This document shows positions 1-8,192 of a stretch of 8,899 bases of DNA, in pieces. The notes beneath the pieces are model-generated. The model had not been told where the DNA came from and made no database searches. It saw only the letters and a program-made list of their open reading frames with translations. Source of the stretch: Thermococcus sp. (GTDB lineage: Archaea; Methanobacteriota_B; Thermococci; Thermococcales; Thermococcaceae). Location: the NCBI GenBank assembly GCA_027065835.1, contig JAMONK010000167.1:1-8899 (forward strand), read 5' to 3'. Both the position numbers and the translations under genes were made by a program. Position 1 is the first letter of the stretch, and each line of letters opens with the position of its first letter.

Positions 1-447
1 GAGCAACGCCGTGTTATAGGGGGGCTGAAGAAAGCCATAAACCGAGAGTTCTCCCTTGTGGTCGTTGATTCGATAACCGCCCACTACCGCGTTGAGGAGC
101 CCCACAGGAACCTCACGGTGGACCTCGGCAGACAGCTGCAGACCCTCCTATGGGTGGCCCGGAAGCACAACATCCCCATAATCGTGATAAACCAGGTACA
201 CTACGACTCCCGTGCCGGACGGATGAAGCCAGTGGCCGAGCACACGTTGAACTACAGGTGCAAGGACGTCCTCAGGCTGGACAAGCTGAACAGTGAGGGC
301 ATGAGGGCGGCGGTACTGGAGAGGCACCGCTTCCGACCGGAGGGAGGAATGGTTTACCTCAAAATAACGGAGAAGGGGATTGAAGAGGCCCTTACAGGCC
401 AGGGACGACATCAAACGGGTCAAACGCCAGGAAACTTCTCTCCATAA
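1..447 (+). CDS. radB: RadB, RecA-family recombination protein (5' end missing)
   Basis: This is the C-terminal part of RadB, the short euryarchaeal paralogue of the RadA recombinase, an ATP- and DNA-binding accessory factor in homologous recombination and repair. The frame is open from base 1, so 148 residues are visible and the N-terminus with the Walker A motif lies outside. Visible RecA-core landmarks are the hydrophobic strand ending in Asp (VVVDSITAHYR, the Walker B region), LGRQLQ, the strand IIVINQVHYDSR, and MKPVAEHTL followed by LERHRFRPEGG near the end, all typical of RadB. After ITEKGIEEAL there is a tail of about 17 residues, poor in hydrophobic residues, which I do not recognise from other RadB proteins. 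The stop faces fau-1 (convergent, 62 bp apart). Family assignment is firm; the tail may be lineage-specific or the product of a late frameshift. Confidence 0.93.
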   Translation, partial: EQRRVIGGLKKAINREFSLVVVDSITAHYRVEEPHRNLTVDLGRQLQTLLWVARKHNIPIIVINQVHYDSRAGRMKPVAEHTLNYRCKDVLRLDKLNSEGMRAAVLERHRFRPEGGMVYLKITEKGIEEALTGQGRHQTGQTPGNFSP

Positions 448-509
448 TCCCTTTTCTCAACGCCCTCGTGCGGTGCCGATCAACGGATAAAAAGAGGAGG
501 AGCCCGCGC
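448..509. terminator. Convergent intergenic gap with T-rich terminators on both strands
   Basis: This 62-bp gap separates the stops of radB (+) and fau-1 (-). On the minus strand, five consecutive T residues (489-493 read in reverse) follow a CCTCCTC pyrimidine tract about 17 nt after the fau-1 stop. On the plus strand, CCCTTTTCT (449-457) follows the radB stop within a few bases. Oligo-T tracts without a required hairpin are the usual archaeal intrinsic termination signal. The fau-1 tract is the better of the two; the radB tract has only four T residues. I see no gene in the gap. Confidence 0.5.
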
Positions 510-1925
510 TTAAATCCTGTCATGAACTTCCTGGGCTATCCTCAGAACGGCCTTGTAAAGCTTGTCGCTGATTATGCCCTCATCGTAGTGCTCCCTGAGC
601 TTCTCCTGGTCTATTATCTCTTTCTTGCCGTCGGGCCATTTGACGACGTCTATCTCCAGGTCAACGTAGCGGGCACGGTCGGGGTATATCTCCACGGGCG
701 TGTTGATGTTGTAGTACTCACCCTTTGGATTGCCCTCGCGGTCGTAGTATCTGTGAACGAACCACCATTTGCCGGCCTCTATCTCCGTTATCACGTAGTC
801 TCCTGTCTCTATCGGGATGTCCAACCCATCATAAAACTTGCCGGGCTTAAGACGGCGCCGCATCACTATCCTCAGAGGATTGGTGCTCATCTCCGTGATC
901 TCTCCCGGGCCTATCCGAATCCTCTGCCCGTCGGGTTTGCAGTGGTCCAGTGTAAACAGCCATCCCTTCCTCGGCCCTTTCTTGTCGATTAGGGTCTCCC
1001 AGAACCCCTGATCGACCTTGACCCTCTGTCCGGGAACCCTGGAGAGGATGCCCTCAGCGATATCAACGGCAAAGCTGAACTCAACGTCGTACGCCTTGAG
1101 CTGGTGGTGGCCGTCGACAGTCGGAACAACCCCGTTCCTGATCTCGTCCAGCTTCCTCTTCGCACCCCCACCAAACTCAACCTCGTAGATGTTCCTGCCC
1201 TCAATGACCTTCTCTGGAGCGCTGTAGAGGTCGGCTTTCCGGAGTCTGTCCGCGAACCTTGAGAGCTTGTCTATCTCCTCCCTGAGAACGTCCCATTCCT
1301 TGTATGCGGCGGCGGTTCTCCAGAGGATGCCCCAGTCTCCAAGGTCAACGCTGAGGCCCAGTATCCTGAGGCGCTCGCGCTCCTTCGGGTCCCGGATCTT
1401 CCGGGATATCTTGACGTGTCTCTGGGCCCCAACGGGCTTGGGTATCAGAACTGCGTAGTCCCCGGGTATCGTCAGCGTAACGCTCAGATGTGGGAGGAGG
1501 TTGTGTTTCTTCACCTGAACCAGAACCTCATCCCCCTCCATGGCGTGGGGCAGTTCCTCCACGAAGAGCGTGCCTATCGCACTGCCGATGTCCACGTAAA
1601 CGTGGCGTTCATCCCTCTTAACCACGATGCCCTTGTATATGCCGTAGAGCTGGTACGGGAGTTTTCTAAAAAACACGTCTATAAGCTCTTCCTCAAGCAC
1701 ATCCCTAACGGCCTCAACGCCGGTTCCAACGAGCACTACTCCGTGTCGGTCTTTCTTGTCGTACACGTCCACATCGAACTCGTCGTAGGTTTTCTCAAGG
1801 TTGAAGCGTTCTACGACTTTCTGGCTTGGCTGGCTTATGACGAAGCCCCCATCGAGAAACAGCTTGGTAAGGGCCGTGCTGTAGATACCCCTAACCCGGA
1901 CTGAAAGTTCTGTGCCTGTAGACAC
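510..1925 (-). CDS. fau-1: FAU-1, AU-rich RNA-binding protein / probable ribonuclease (DUF402)
   Basis: This full-length protein of 471 residues matches the FAU-1 family of Thermococcales, known to bind AU-rich RNA and reported to act as a ribonuclease in 5S rRNA maturation. Residues about 92-165 form an S1-like, RNase E/G-type RNA-binding segment ([18 protein letters not shown], then [18 protein letters not shown]). The last ~110 residues are a DUF402 domain, with [20 protein letters not shown], then [18 protein letters not shown] and [10 protein letters not shown] containing the acidic residues of that fold. I chose GTG at 1925 ([11 protein letters not shown]) because GGTGGTGA ends 2 nt upstream of it; GTG codons at 1934 and 1931 lie inside that motif. 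The gene overlaps the upstream coiled-coil gene by 35 bp, so the two are probably co-transcribed and translationally coupled. Family identity is clear; the exact cellular substrate is less certain. Confidence 0.93.
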   Translation of the reverse strand: MSTGTELSVRVRGIYSTALTKLFLDGGFVISQPSQKVVERFNLEKTYDEFDVDVYDKKDRHGVVLVGTGVEAVRDVLEEELIDVFFRKLPYQLYGIYKGIVVKRDERHVYVDIGSAIGTLFVEELPHAMEGDEVLVQVKKHNLLPHLSVTLTIPGDYAVLIPKPVGAQRHVKISRKIRDPKERERLRILGLSVDLGDWGILWRTAAAYKEWDVLREEIDKLSRFADRLRKADLYSAPEKVIEGRNIYEVEFGGGAKRKLDEIRNGVVPTVDGHHQLKAYDVEFSFAVDIAEGILSRVPGQRVKVDQGFWETLIDKKGPRKGWLFTLDHCKPDGQRIRIGPGEITEMSTNPLRIVMRRRLKPGKFYDGLDIPIETGDYVITEIEAGKWWFVHRYYDREGNPKGEYYNINTPVEIYPDRARYVDLEIDVVKWPDGKKEIIDQEKLREHYDEGIISDKLYKAVLRIAQEVHDRI

Positions 1926-2637
1926 CTTCACCACCCCTCATCTTCTTTTCCACCACTCCGATGAGCGTGAGTCCTTCCAGTATCTCGCCGGCGTCCTGCA
2001 CGCCGCTTAGTTTCTCCACGTTTCTCGCCTCAACCCAGAGCAGACCCCTGGAATGCCAGTCCTTGAGGGCCTCCTCGACTTTGTGAACGTCCCCCGGATG
2101 AGTGTAGAGCCGGAACATAAACCTTTTTACAACCCCGAGCTCGCCCTCGATTTCATCGATTTTCCTGAGCTTGTCCATTATACTCGGGGGTACCTTTTTT
2201 TCCTTTTCGCCCTCCATCAGAAGGGTCAGTCCCTCCACCTCCGCGTCCAAGGCACTTAAGCTCCTGCCGACGGCGTAGTCGTAAATCCTGTGAAACCCCG
2301 AAAGCCTGTCCATCGCGGTTCCGAGCTTCATGCGGGCATCGTAGTCCGTTGCCTTCGAGAGGAGCGAGAGAACCTCCTCAAGGCGGAACTTCATCTGGTG
2401 CTCGTTGCGGTGGATCTCCTTGGCCAGCCCCTCGGCCCGTCCCCCCACCCTGGCAAGCTCCCTGTAAAGGGCTGACGCAAGGTCCAGCTTTTCTAGGATG
2501 AGCGAGTGAAGCTCTTTAACATTCACGAGAAGGGATTCGTAGTCGGTTTCCTCATACAGGGCCGGGAATTTACGCTCAAACTCCGCATGAAGGGCCTCAA
2601 GGCGTGCGACCTTGGCCTTGAGTTCATCAACGTCCAT
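1891..2637 (-). CDS. Uncharacterised helical/coiled-coil protein with winged-helix-like C-terminus
   Basis: I do not recognise this 248-residue protein as a named family. Residues 1-23 read as an amphipathic coiled coil ([21 protein letters not shown]). The stretch to about 165 is almost entirely charged amphipathic helix, with no signal peptide or membrane segment, so it is probably cytoplasmic. From about 184 the composition changes: [19 protein letters not shown], then [20 protein letters not shown], then [15 protein letters not shown]. This resembles a helix-turn-helix followed by a beta wing, as in small archaeal DNA-binding domains; that is an inference from pattern only. I chose ATG at 2637 because GGGGATGA ends 2 nt before it, the same register as fau-1 and rfcS; ATG 2643 and TTG 2661 are alternatives. 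Its 3' end overlaps fau-1 by 35 bp, suggesting a shared transcript and a linked role in RNA or regulation. It is divergent from moaA. Confidence 0.8.
   Translation of the reverse strand: MDVDELKAKVARLEALHAEFERKFPALYEETDYESLLVNVKELHSLILEKLDLASALYRELARVGGRAEGLAKEIHRNEHQMKFRLEEVLSLLSKATDYDARMKLGTAMDRLSGFHRIYDYAVGRSLSALDAEVEGLTLLMEGEKEKKVPPSIMDKLRKIDEIEGELGVVKRFMFRLYTHPGDVHKVEEALKDWHSRGLLWVEARNVEKLSGVQDAGEILEGLTLIGVVEKKMRGGEGVYRHRTFSPG
1928..1935 (-). promoter_or_regulatory. Shine-Dalgarno site of fau-1, decides the GTG start
   Basis: GGTGGTGA on the minus strand is followed by AG and GTG at 1925. The same 8-nt motif with the same 2-nt spacer precedes the ATG of rfcS at 8068, which supports 1925 over the two GTG codons buried in the motif. 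The site lies inside the last codons of the upstream gene (…[16 protein letters not shown]). Confidence 0.65.
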
Positions 2638-2666
2638 TGTCATCCCCCATATCCTCTCCAACTCCC

Positions 2667-2678
2667 ACTACTTGTAGT
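2667..2678. repeat. Inverted repeat ACTAC-TT-GTAGT near the start of the coiled-coil gene
   Basis: This is a perfect 5-bp inverted repeat with a 2-nt centre, 30-41 bp upstream of the chosen ATG at 2637. If the TATA box of that gene is the TTTAGTTTA on the minus strand (about 2694-2702), this element would sit at the transcription start, a typical archaeal repressor position. Its short length makes chance occurrence possible. Confidence 0.3.
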
Positions 2679-2691
2679 TTTCGATGGATGA

Positions 2692-2711
2692 GGTAAACTA
2701 AAGCATTTACC
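2692..2711. repeat. Inverted repeat GGTAAA-N8-TTTACC, candidate operator
   Basis: GGTAAA (2692-2697) and TTTACC (2706-2711) are perfect reverse complements, 14 bp centre to centre. The element lies just upstream of the moaA BRE/TATA region and overlaps the TTTAGTTTA sequence that may be the TATA box of the divergent coiled-coil gene. This is a plausible position for a factor affecting both genes. The binding protein is unknown. Confidence 0.4.
2694..2703 (-). promoter_or_regulatory. Possible TATA box for the coiled-coil protein/fau-1 operon
   Basis: CTTTAGTTTA on the minus strand is the most TATA-like sequence upstream of the gene that starts at 2637. It would place transcription start near 2670 and leave a leader of about 33 nt. 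The match to the archaeal consensus is weak and a second weak candidate (GAAAACTAC near 2680) exists. Confidence 0.3.
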
Positions 2712-2712
2712 C

Positions 2713-2728
2713 ACAAGCTTTTTTTAAG
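2713..2728 (+). promoter_or_regulatory. BRE/TATA promoter of moaA
   Basis: ACAAGCTTTTTTTAAG is an A/T-rich box preceded by purines, centred about 35 bp upstream of the ATG at 2758. Transcription would start near 2747, giving a leader of about 11 nt that still contains GGTG at 2748-2751. The spacing agrees with other promoters in this window, such as that of kbl. Confidence 0.6.
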
Positions 2729-2757
2729 TCCATTATGTACTACCTCCGGTGCTCCCA

Positions 2758-3684
2758 ATGGTGCTTATAGACCGCTTCGGCAGACCGGTTACAAACCTCA
2801 GGATTTCCCTCACGCTGGACTGCAACTACAGATGCTTTTTCTGCCACAGGGAGGGACAGACCTCCGGAACGTCCCTGGAGATGACGCCTGGGGAGATAGA
2901 GAGGCTCGTCAGGATAGCGTCCCATCTCGGAATACGGAAGGTGAAGCTTACCGGGGGCGAGCCGACGGTGAGGGACGACATAGTTGAGATCGTGAGGAGG
3001 ATAAAGCCATACGTCGTTGACCTATCCATGACAACAAACGGGAGCCGGATGAAGGAGCTCTCCCGCCCCCTTGCCAAAGCGGGGCTGGACCGGGTGAACA
3101 TATCACTGCACAGTCTTAAACCGGACGTTTACAGGCGCATAACAGGCGTTGATATGCTAGACGCCGTCCTCGAGGGAGTGGAGGAGGCGGTAAGGTACCT
3201 CAGCCCGGTTAAGCTGAACATGACCGTGATGAAGGGACTCAACGAGGGCGAGGTATGGGACATGATCAGGTTCGCGGCAAAAACCGGCGCCGTACTCCAG
3301 CTGATCGAACTTGAGGCCCCAAGGGAGCTCGAAGAAACGGGCTTCTTCAGAAAGTACTTCTACCCCCTCAAACCCATCGAAGAAGAGCTTGAGAAAATGG
3401 CCGTAGAAACACGGGAGAGGAGGATGCACAGGAGAAAGAAGTACATAATACCAACGGAAACGGGAACCGCGGAGGTTGAGGTGGTTCGCTCCATGCACAA
3501 CACGGTTTTCTGCGCCAACTGCACCAGATTAAGGGTCACCTCCAGCGGCAGCTTCAAAACCTGCCTCCTGAGAAGGAACGACACGGTAAACTTCCTGACC
3601 GCGATGAGAAACGGTGCAAGCGACGCGGAGATCGTCGATATACTGAGGAGAGCGGTGCTGATGAGGGAACCGTACTGGCGCTGA
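2758..3684 (+). CDS. moaA: GTP 3',8-cyclase MoaA (radical SAM)
   Basis: MoaA converts GTP to 3',8-cyclo-GTP, the first step of molybdopterin/tungstopterin synthesis; in Thermococcales the product mainly serves tungsten enzymes such as aldehyde:ferredoxin oxidoreductases. The 308-residue protein has the radical-SAM CxxxCxxC at C22, C26 and C29 (CNYRCFFC), the GGEPT motif at 66-70, TTNG at 92-95, and a second cluster motif FCANC…C with C252, C255 and C269, spaced CxxCx13C as in MoaA. After FCANC comes TRLRV, whose arginines correspond to the conserved GTP-site arginines. It ends in MREPYWR and lacks the C-terminal Gly-Gly that is important in bacterial and human MoaA. I chose ATG 2758 ([10 protein letters not shown]) with GGTG 10 nt upstream; GTG 2749 overlaps that GGTG. 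No other moa genes are adjacent. Confidence 0.93.
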   Translation: MVLIDRFGRPVTNLRISLTLDCNYRCFFCHREGQTSGTSLEMTPGEIERLVRIASHLGIRKVKLTGGEPTVRDDIVEIVRRIKPYVVDLSMTTNGSRMKELSRPLAKAGLDRVNISLHSLKPDVYRRITGVDMLDAVLEGVEEAVRYLSPVKLNMTVMKGLNEGEVWDMIRFAAKTGAVLQLIELEAPRELEETGFFRKYFYPLKPIEEELEKMAVETRERRMHRRKKYIIPTETGTAEVEVVRSMHNTVFCANCTRLRVTSSGSFKTCLLRRNDTVNFLTAMRNGASDAEIVDILRRAVLMREPYWR

Positions 3685-3687
3685 GGC

Positions 3688-3700
3688 AAAGCTTTTATTG
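3688..3700 (+). promoter_or_regulatory. Probable TATA box of the DUF835 gene/taw22 unit
   Basis: AAAGCTTTTATTG begins 4 bp after the moaA stop and closely resembles the moaA and kbl boxes. Transcription would start near 3719-3722, which argues for a start codon at 3722 rather than at TTG 3698 or ATG 3701, since those overlap or abut the box. The resulting mRNA would have little or no leader, so read-through from moaA may also contribute. Confidence 0.5.
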
Positions 3701-3721
3701 ATGACCGCCCTAGGAAGGTAT

Positions 3722-5627
<1,906 letters not shown>

Positions 5628-5635
5628 CGAAGCCA

Positions 5636-7081
5636 TCACTTCTTCCCGAGGAAGTCGAACAGCGTCGCCTGTTTGCCCTTCTTTTTTGAGGGCTCCTCTT
5701 TGCCCGTTTTACCTTCTTCAACGGCTTCAATCTCATCCTCGGCCTTTTTCAGTTCTTCTTCAGTAACTTCCTCCCCCTTTCCAGTTGCTCCTGCGGCGGC
5801 AACGTGCTCCTTAAGTTGGTTCCTCTCCCCCTTGAGCTTCTTGTGGATGTTGAGGGTCTTGCCCCATATCCTCCTGGCCAGTTCTCCCTTCCCAGCGAGG
5901 AACTCCACTTCCTTTTCCGTCAGGTCGAGGTAGACGACGAAGTGGGCGGCCATCTCGGGGTCGTGCTCGAAGATGGCCCTCAGGTAGTTGAGGGTTTCAA
6001 GGGCTTCAAGCCTCGCCATGTGCATCTCGGCCATGACCTTCTTCACTATGGAGTCCCTGAGCGTACGCTCCCCCTTGCTCTCGGTGAGGAGCTTTATGGT
6101 CTTGGGTGGGTAGATCCTGACGAACCCCTTCTTCTTGACACCAGCCACGGCAACACCGGCCGTCATCATATCGGTGGCGTACTTCCAGAGGCCGTAGTTC
6201 CCCGTCCTCTGCGCCCTGCCCAGGAATATGTCCGCCCTGCTCAGAGCCTCGTAGGCCCTCGCTATGTCCTCGGGCCTGTAATAGACGTAGGGAAGGTTCT
6301 CGTCTATCCACTGGAGGAGCTCGTGCGGGAACATGTCAACGCCGAGAACGACCAGCTTGGCCTTCCTCGCGTTGTCCGTGGCAAAGAGCTGGGCCAGAGC
6401 CTGGAAGACGCTCTTCTCGACATCGCGGTAGGCGAGGACTTCCATGGCATCCTCCGTCCCGCCCGTAACAACGGTTTGAAGGTCGTTGACCGCGGCCCTT
6501 AGGTCACCACTGGCCCTTTTGGCTATCTCGTAGAGGAGCTCCTTGGGAACGGTCTTCTTTTCCGCATGAAGTATCCGGACAAGGGCCTTTATCACGTCCC
6601 TCTGGGTCAAACGTTTGTAGTTCACCATCTGAACCTTTGCCCGTATCTCGCGGGGAACCTCCCAGTAGCGGTTGGCGGCCAGAATTATGGGGTTCCTCGC
6701 GCGGTCTATGAGCTTGGCTATCTCCCGCGCACCCCCCGGCTCGATGTTGTCGGCCTCGTCCAGGAAGATGAGTTTTCTGTGCTGTCCAAGGATGTCCATG
6801 GTGTAAGCTGCCTGAACGTAGCGTTCTATCTTCTCGTACGTTCTCTCATCGCTGGCGTTAAGTTCTATAACCTCAAAGTGATGCTCACGTGCAAGCGCGT
6901 ATACCGTGCTGGTCTTTCCGGTCCCGGGAGGGCCCGCTATCAGAAGCGCCCGCTTTTTGGGGATGCTCCCCTTAAGCCACTCCTCAATCCACGCCCTGAT
7001 GGCATCCTTGGCTTTCTCCTGGTTGATAACGTCCGCCAGCTTCCTCGGCCGGTACTTCTCCACCCACGGAACCTCGGTCAT
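5636..7081 (-). CDS. rfcL: Replication factor C large subunit (clamp loader)
   Basis: RFC-L pairs with RFC-S to form the ATP-driven clamp loader that opens the PCNA ring and places it on primer-template DNA. The 481-residue protein begins with [15 protein letters not shown], has Walker A GPPGTGKT (50-57), LNASDER (74-80), Walker B LIFLDEAD (104-111), sensor 1 AANR (135-138) and the sensor 2 region [11 protein letters not shown]. The C-terminal ~55 residues are a charged linker rich in Glu and Lys, ending in the PCNA-interacting box QATLFDFL (471-478; Q, L, F, L in the canonical spacing). The length is usual for the family and no intein is present. The ATG at 7081 lies 6 bp after the rfcS stop with AAGTGAT before it, so the two genes form one operon. 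It converges with taw22 across 8 bp. Confidence 0.97.
   Translation of the reverse strand: MTEVPWVEKYRPRKLADVINQEKAKDAIRAWIEEWLKGSIPKKRALLIAGPPGTGKTSTVYALAREHHFEVIELNASDERTYEKIERYVQAAYTMDILGQHRKLIFLDEADNIEPGGAREIAKLIDRARNPIILAANRYWEVPREIRAKVQMVNYKRLTQRDVIKALVRILHAEKKTVPKELLYEIAKRASGDLRAAVNDLQTVVTGGTEDAMEVLAYRDVEKSVFQALAQLFATDNARKAKLVVLGVDMFPHELLQWIDENLPYVYYRPEDIARAYEALSRADIFLGRAQRTGNYGLWKYATDMMTAGVAVAGVKKKGFVRIYPPKTIKLLTESKGERTLRDSIVKKVMAEMHMARLEALETLNYLRAIFEHDPEMAAHFVVYLDLTEKEVEFLAGKGELARRIWGKTLNIHKKLKGERNQLKEHVAAAGATGKGEEVTEEELKKAEDEIEAVEEGKTGKEEPSKKKGKQATLFDFLGKK
5682..5687 (+). terminator. Possible intrinsic terminator of taw22 inside the end of rfcL
   Basis: Six consecutive T residues on the plus strand lie 55 nt past the taw22 stop. 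On the minus strand they are lysine codons near the RFC-L C-terminus (SKKKGK). A short hairpin CTTCC-CGA-GGAAG (5642-5654) lies between. With only 8 bp between the convergent stops, taw22 transcripts must end inside rfcL, and this is the best T tract there. Confidence 0.4.
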
Positions 7082-7087
7082 GGCCTA

Positions 7088-8068
7088 TCACTTGCCCATT
7101 ATGGTGAACTGAGCCAGCAGGGCCTCAAGCTGTATCATCTCGTTGGCGCCCTCGACGAGTCTGAAGTTGTACTCCCCTATCCTGTCGGCCAGGGCAACCT
7201 TCCTGTCCTCGGGTATCGGAAGGTTGAACACCTCCTTGTGCATCTGGATGAGGACGTCCTCACCGCTCAGGCCCTGTTTGAGCAGTATCTCCCTGAGCTT
7301 CTCCCGGGCTTTTAGAAAGTCGCCTTCAAGGGCGAGCTTCATCATATCACGCACATCCTCGGGTCTCGCCCTGCTGGCAACGAGGAACACGTTCTCATCC
7401 GTAATGGTGGTGTCAAGGGCGGCAGCGGCCTGCAGGACGTTTATCGCCCGTCTCATGTCCCCCTCGGCAACGTACAGGATGGCCTGGAGGCCGTCTTCGG
7501 TGAGGGTAAGCCCCTCGCTCCCGGCTATGTACTCGATGCGCTCCGCCACGTCCTCGTCGTTGAGGGGCCTGAAGCGGAAGATGGCGCACCTGCTCTGGAT
7601 GGGTTCGATTATCTTGGAGGAGTAGTTACAGCTCAGGATGAAGCGGACGTTGTTCGAGAACATCTCCATCGTTCTCCTGAGGGCCTGCTGGGCGTCCTGG
7701 GTTAGGGCGTCGGCCTCATCGAGGAAGATTATCTTGAAGCTCGCCCCGCCTATCGGCTTCGTCCTGGCGAACTCCTTCACCTTCTCGCGGATGACGTTTA
7801 TACCGCGCTCGTCGCTCGCGTTGAGCTCAAGGAAGTTCGGCCTCCAGTGCTCACCAAAGAGCTCCCGGGATAGGGCCAGAGCCGCCGTCGTCTTTCCGAC
7901 TCCAGGGGGACCCGCGAAGAGCAGATGGGGCATGGAACCGGTTTTAGCGTAGTGCTTGAGCCTTTTGACGATGTGAGCCTGACCCACTATATCGTCCAGC
8001 CTTTCGGGCCTGTACTTCTCAACCCACGGTTTTTCGAGGATTTTAACCTCTTTAACCTCTTCCGGCAT
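7088..8068 (-). CDS. rfcS: Replication factor C small subunit (clamp loader)
   Basis: RFC-S forms most of the archaeal clamp loader ring with one RFC-L and supplies ATPase sites and arginine fingers for PCNA loading. The 326-residue AAA+ protein shows [18 protein letters not shown] near the start, Walker A GPPGVGKT (53-60), LNASDERG, Walker B IIFLDEAD (113-120), the SRC box (159-161) containing the arginine finger, and [11 protein letters not shown] (sensor 2). The collar domain ends in [19 protein letters not shown]. The length is normal and there is no intein in the Walker A motif, a known intein site in some Thermococcales. I chose ATG 8068 ([10 protein letters not shown]) because GGTGGTGA ends 2 nt upstream; the in-frame GTG codons at 8077 and 8074 overlap that motif. 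It is first in the operon with rfcL. Confidence 0.97.
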   Translation of the reverse strand: MPEEVKEVKILEKPWVEKYRPERLDDIVGQAHIVKRLKHYAKTGSMPHLLFAGPPGVGKTTAALALSRELFGEHWRPNFLELNASDERGINVIREKVKEFARTKPIGGASFKIIFLDEADALTQDAQQALRRTMEMFSNNVRFILSCNYSSKIIEPIQSRCAIFRFRPLNDEDVAERIEYIAGSEGLTLTEDGLQAILYVAEGDMRRAINVLQAAAALDTTITDENVFLVASRARPEDVRDMMKLALEGDFLKAREKLREILLKQGLSGEDVLIQMHKEVFNLPIPEDRKVALADRIGEYNFRLVEGANEMIQLEALLAQFTIMGK

Positions 8069-8070
8069 AT

Positions 8071-8078
8071 TCACCACC
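8071..8078 (-). promoter_or_regulatory. Shine-Dalgarno site of rfcS, decides the ATG start
   Basis: GGTGGTGA on the minus strand is followed by AT and the ATG at 8068. It is a strong match to the archaeal anti-Shine-Dalgarno region, and in-frame upstream GTG codons lie within it, which rules them out as likely starts. Confidence 0.7.
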
Positions 8079-8105
8079 CTGTCTAAGCCCTATGGTACTT
8101 GGTGG

Positions 8106-8119
8106 TATTAAGCCTTTTG
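8106..8119 (-). promoter_or_regulatory. Probable BRE/TATA promoter of the rfcS-rfcL operon
   Basis: On the minus strand AAAAGGCTTAATA has a purine-rich BRE-like part followed by the TATA-like CTTAATA, centred about 41 bp upstream of the rfcS ATG. Transcription would start near 8084, giving a leader of about 16 nt that contains the GGTGGTGA site. The box is weaker than that of kbl. Confidence 0.45.
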
Positions 8120-8124
8120 CTGCC

Positions 8125-8140
8125 CCGATGGACACATCGG
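8125..8140. repeat. Inverted repeat CCGATG-GACA-CATCGG between rfcS and kbl
   Basis: CCGATG (8125-8130) and CATCGG (8135-8140) are perfect reverse complements with a 4-nt centre. The element lies upstream of the kbl TATA box and upstream of the rfcS promoter on the other strand, where an activator or a shared regulator could bind. It does not lie in either predicted transcript, so an RNA hairpin role is unlikely. Confidence 0.35.
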
Positions 8141-8149
8141 TTCGGGTGC

Positions 8150-8162
8150 AAAACTTTTATAC
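8150..8162 (+). promoter_or_regulatory. BRE/TATA promoter of kbl
   Basis: AAAACTTTTATAC is a good archaeal BRE plus TATA box, centred about 35 bp upstream of the kbl ATG. The predicted transcription start is near 8183, leaving a leader of about 10 nt with GGTGG at 8183-8187. Confidence 0.7.
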
Positions 8163-8166
8163 CTCA

Positions 8167-8181
8167 ATGACCAAAAGTCAT
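8167..8181. repeat. Inverted repeat ATGAC-N5-GTCAT between kbl TATA box and start, candidate operator
   Basis: ATGAC (8167-8171) and GTCAT (8177-8181) are perfect reverse complements around CAAAA. The element fills the interval between the TATA box and the predicted transcription start of kbl, the classic position for an archaeal repressor that blocks RNA polymerase recruitment. Which protein binds it is unknown; the motif differs from the TATCAC-N5-GTGATA site of the TrmB-like sugar regulators. Confidence 0.45.
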
Positions 8182-8192
8182 CGGTGGTTTTC

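Noticed and set aside
468..992. Plus-strand open frame of 174 codons starting in the radB/fau-1 gap
   Set aside because: It lies almost wholly antisense to fau-1, whose protein is a clear full-length family member; its translation shows no recognisable motif.
5642..5654. Hairpin CTTCC-CGA-GGAAG next to the taw22 stop
   Set aside because: A 5-bp stem inside the coding end of rfcL is easily explained by chance, and archaeal termination does not need a hairpin; kept only as context for the T6 tract.
6168..6180. ATGATGA on the minus strand, resembling a C box of a C/D guide RNA (a similar one near 7340)
   Set aside because: Both are Met-Met codons inside rfcL and rfcS, and no matching CTGA D box or guide arrangement follows at the usual distance.
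5804..6502. Plus-strand open frame of 232 codons antisense to rfcL
   Set aside because: It is a shadow of the strongly conserved rfcL frame. High GC at third positions commonly opens antisense frames in such genomes.
6566..7315. Plus-strand open frame of 249 codons spanning rfcL and rfcS
   Set aside because: It is antisense to two certain genes and crosses their junction; it has no promoter or family signature.
8073..8106. ACCACC (8073-8078) and GGTGGT (8101-8106), which could pair and hide the rfcS ribosome binding site
   Set aside because: The predicted rfcS transcript starts near 8084 on the minus strand, so the distal copy would not be in the mRNA; the repeat is also short and simple.
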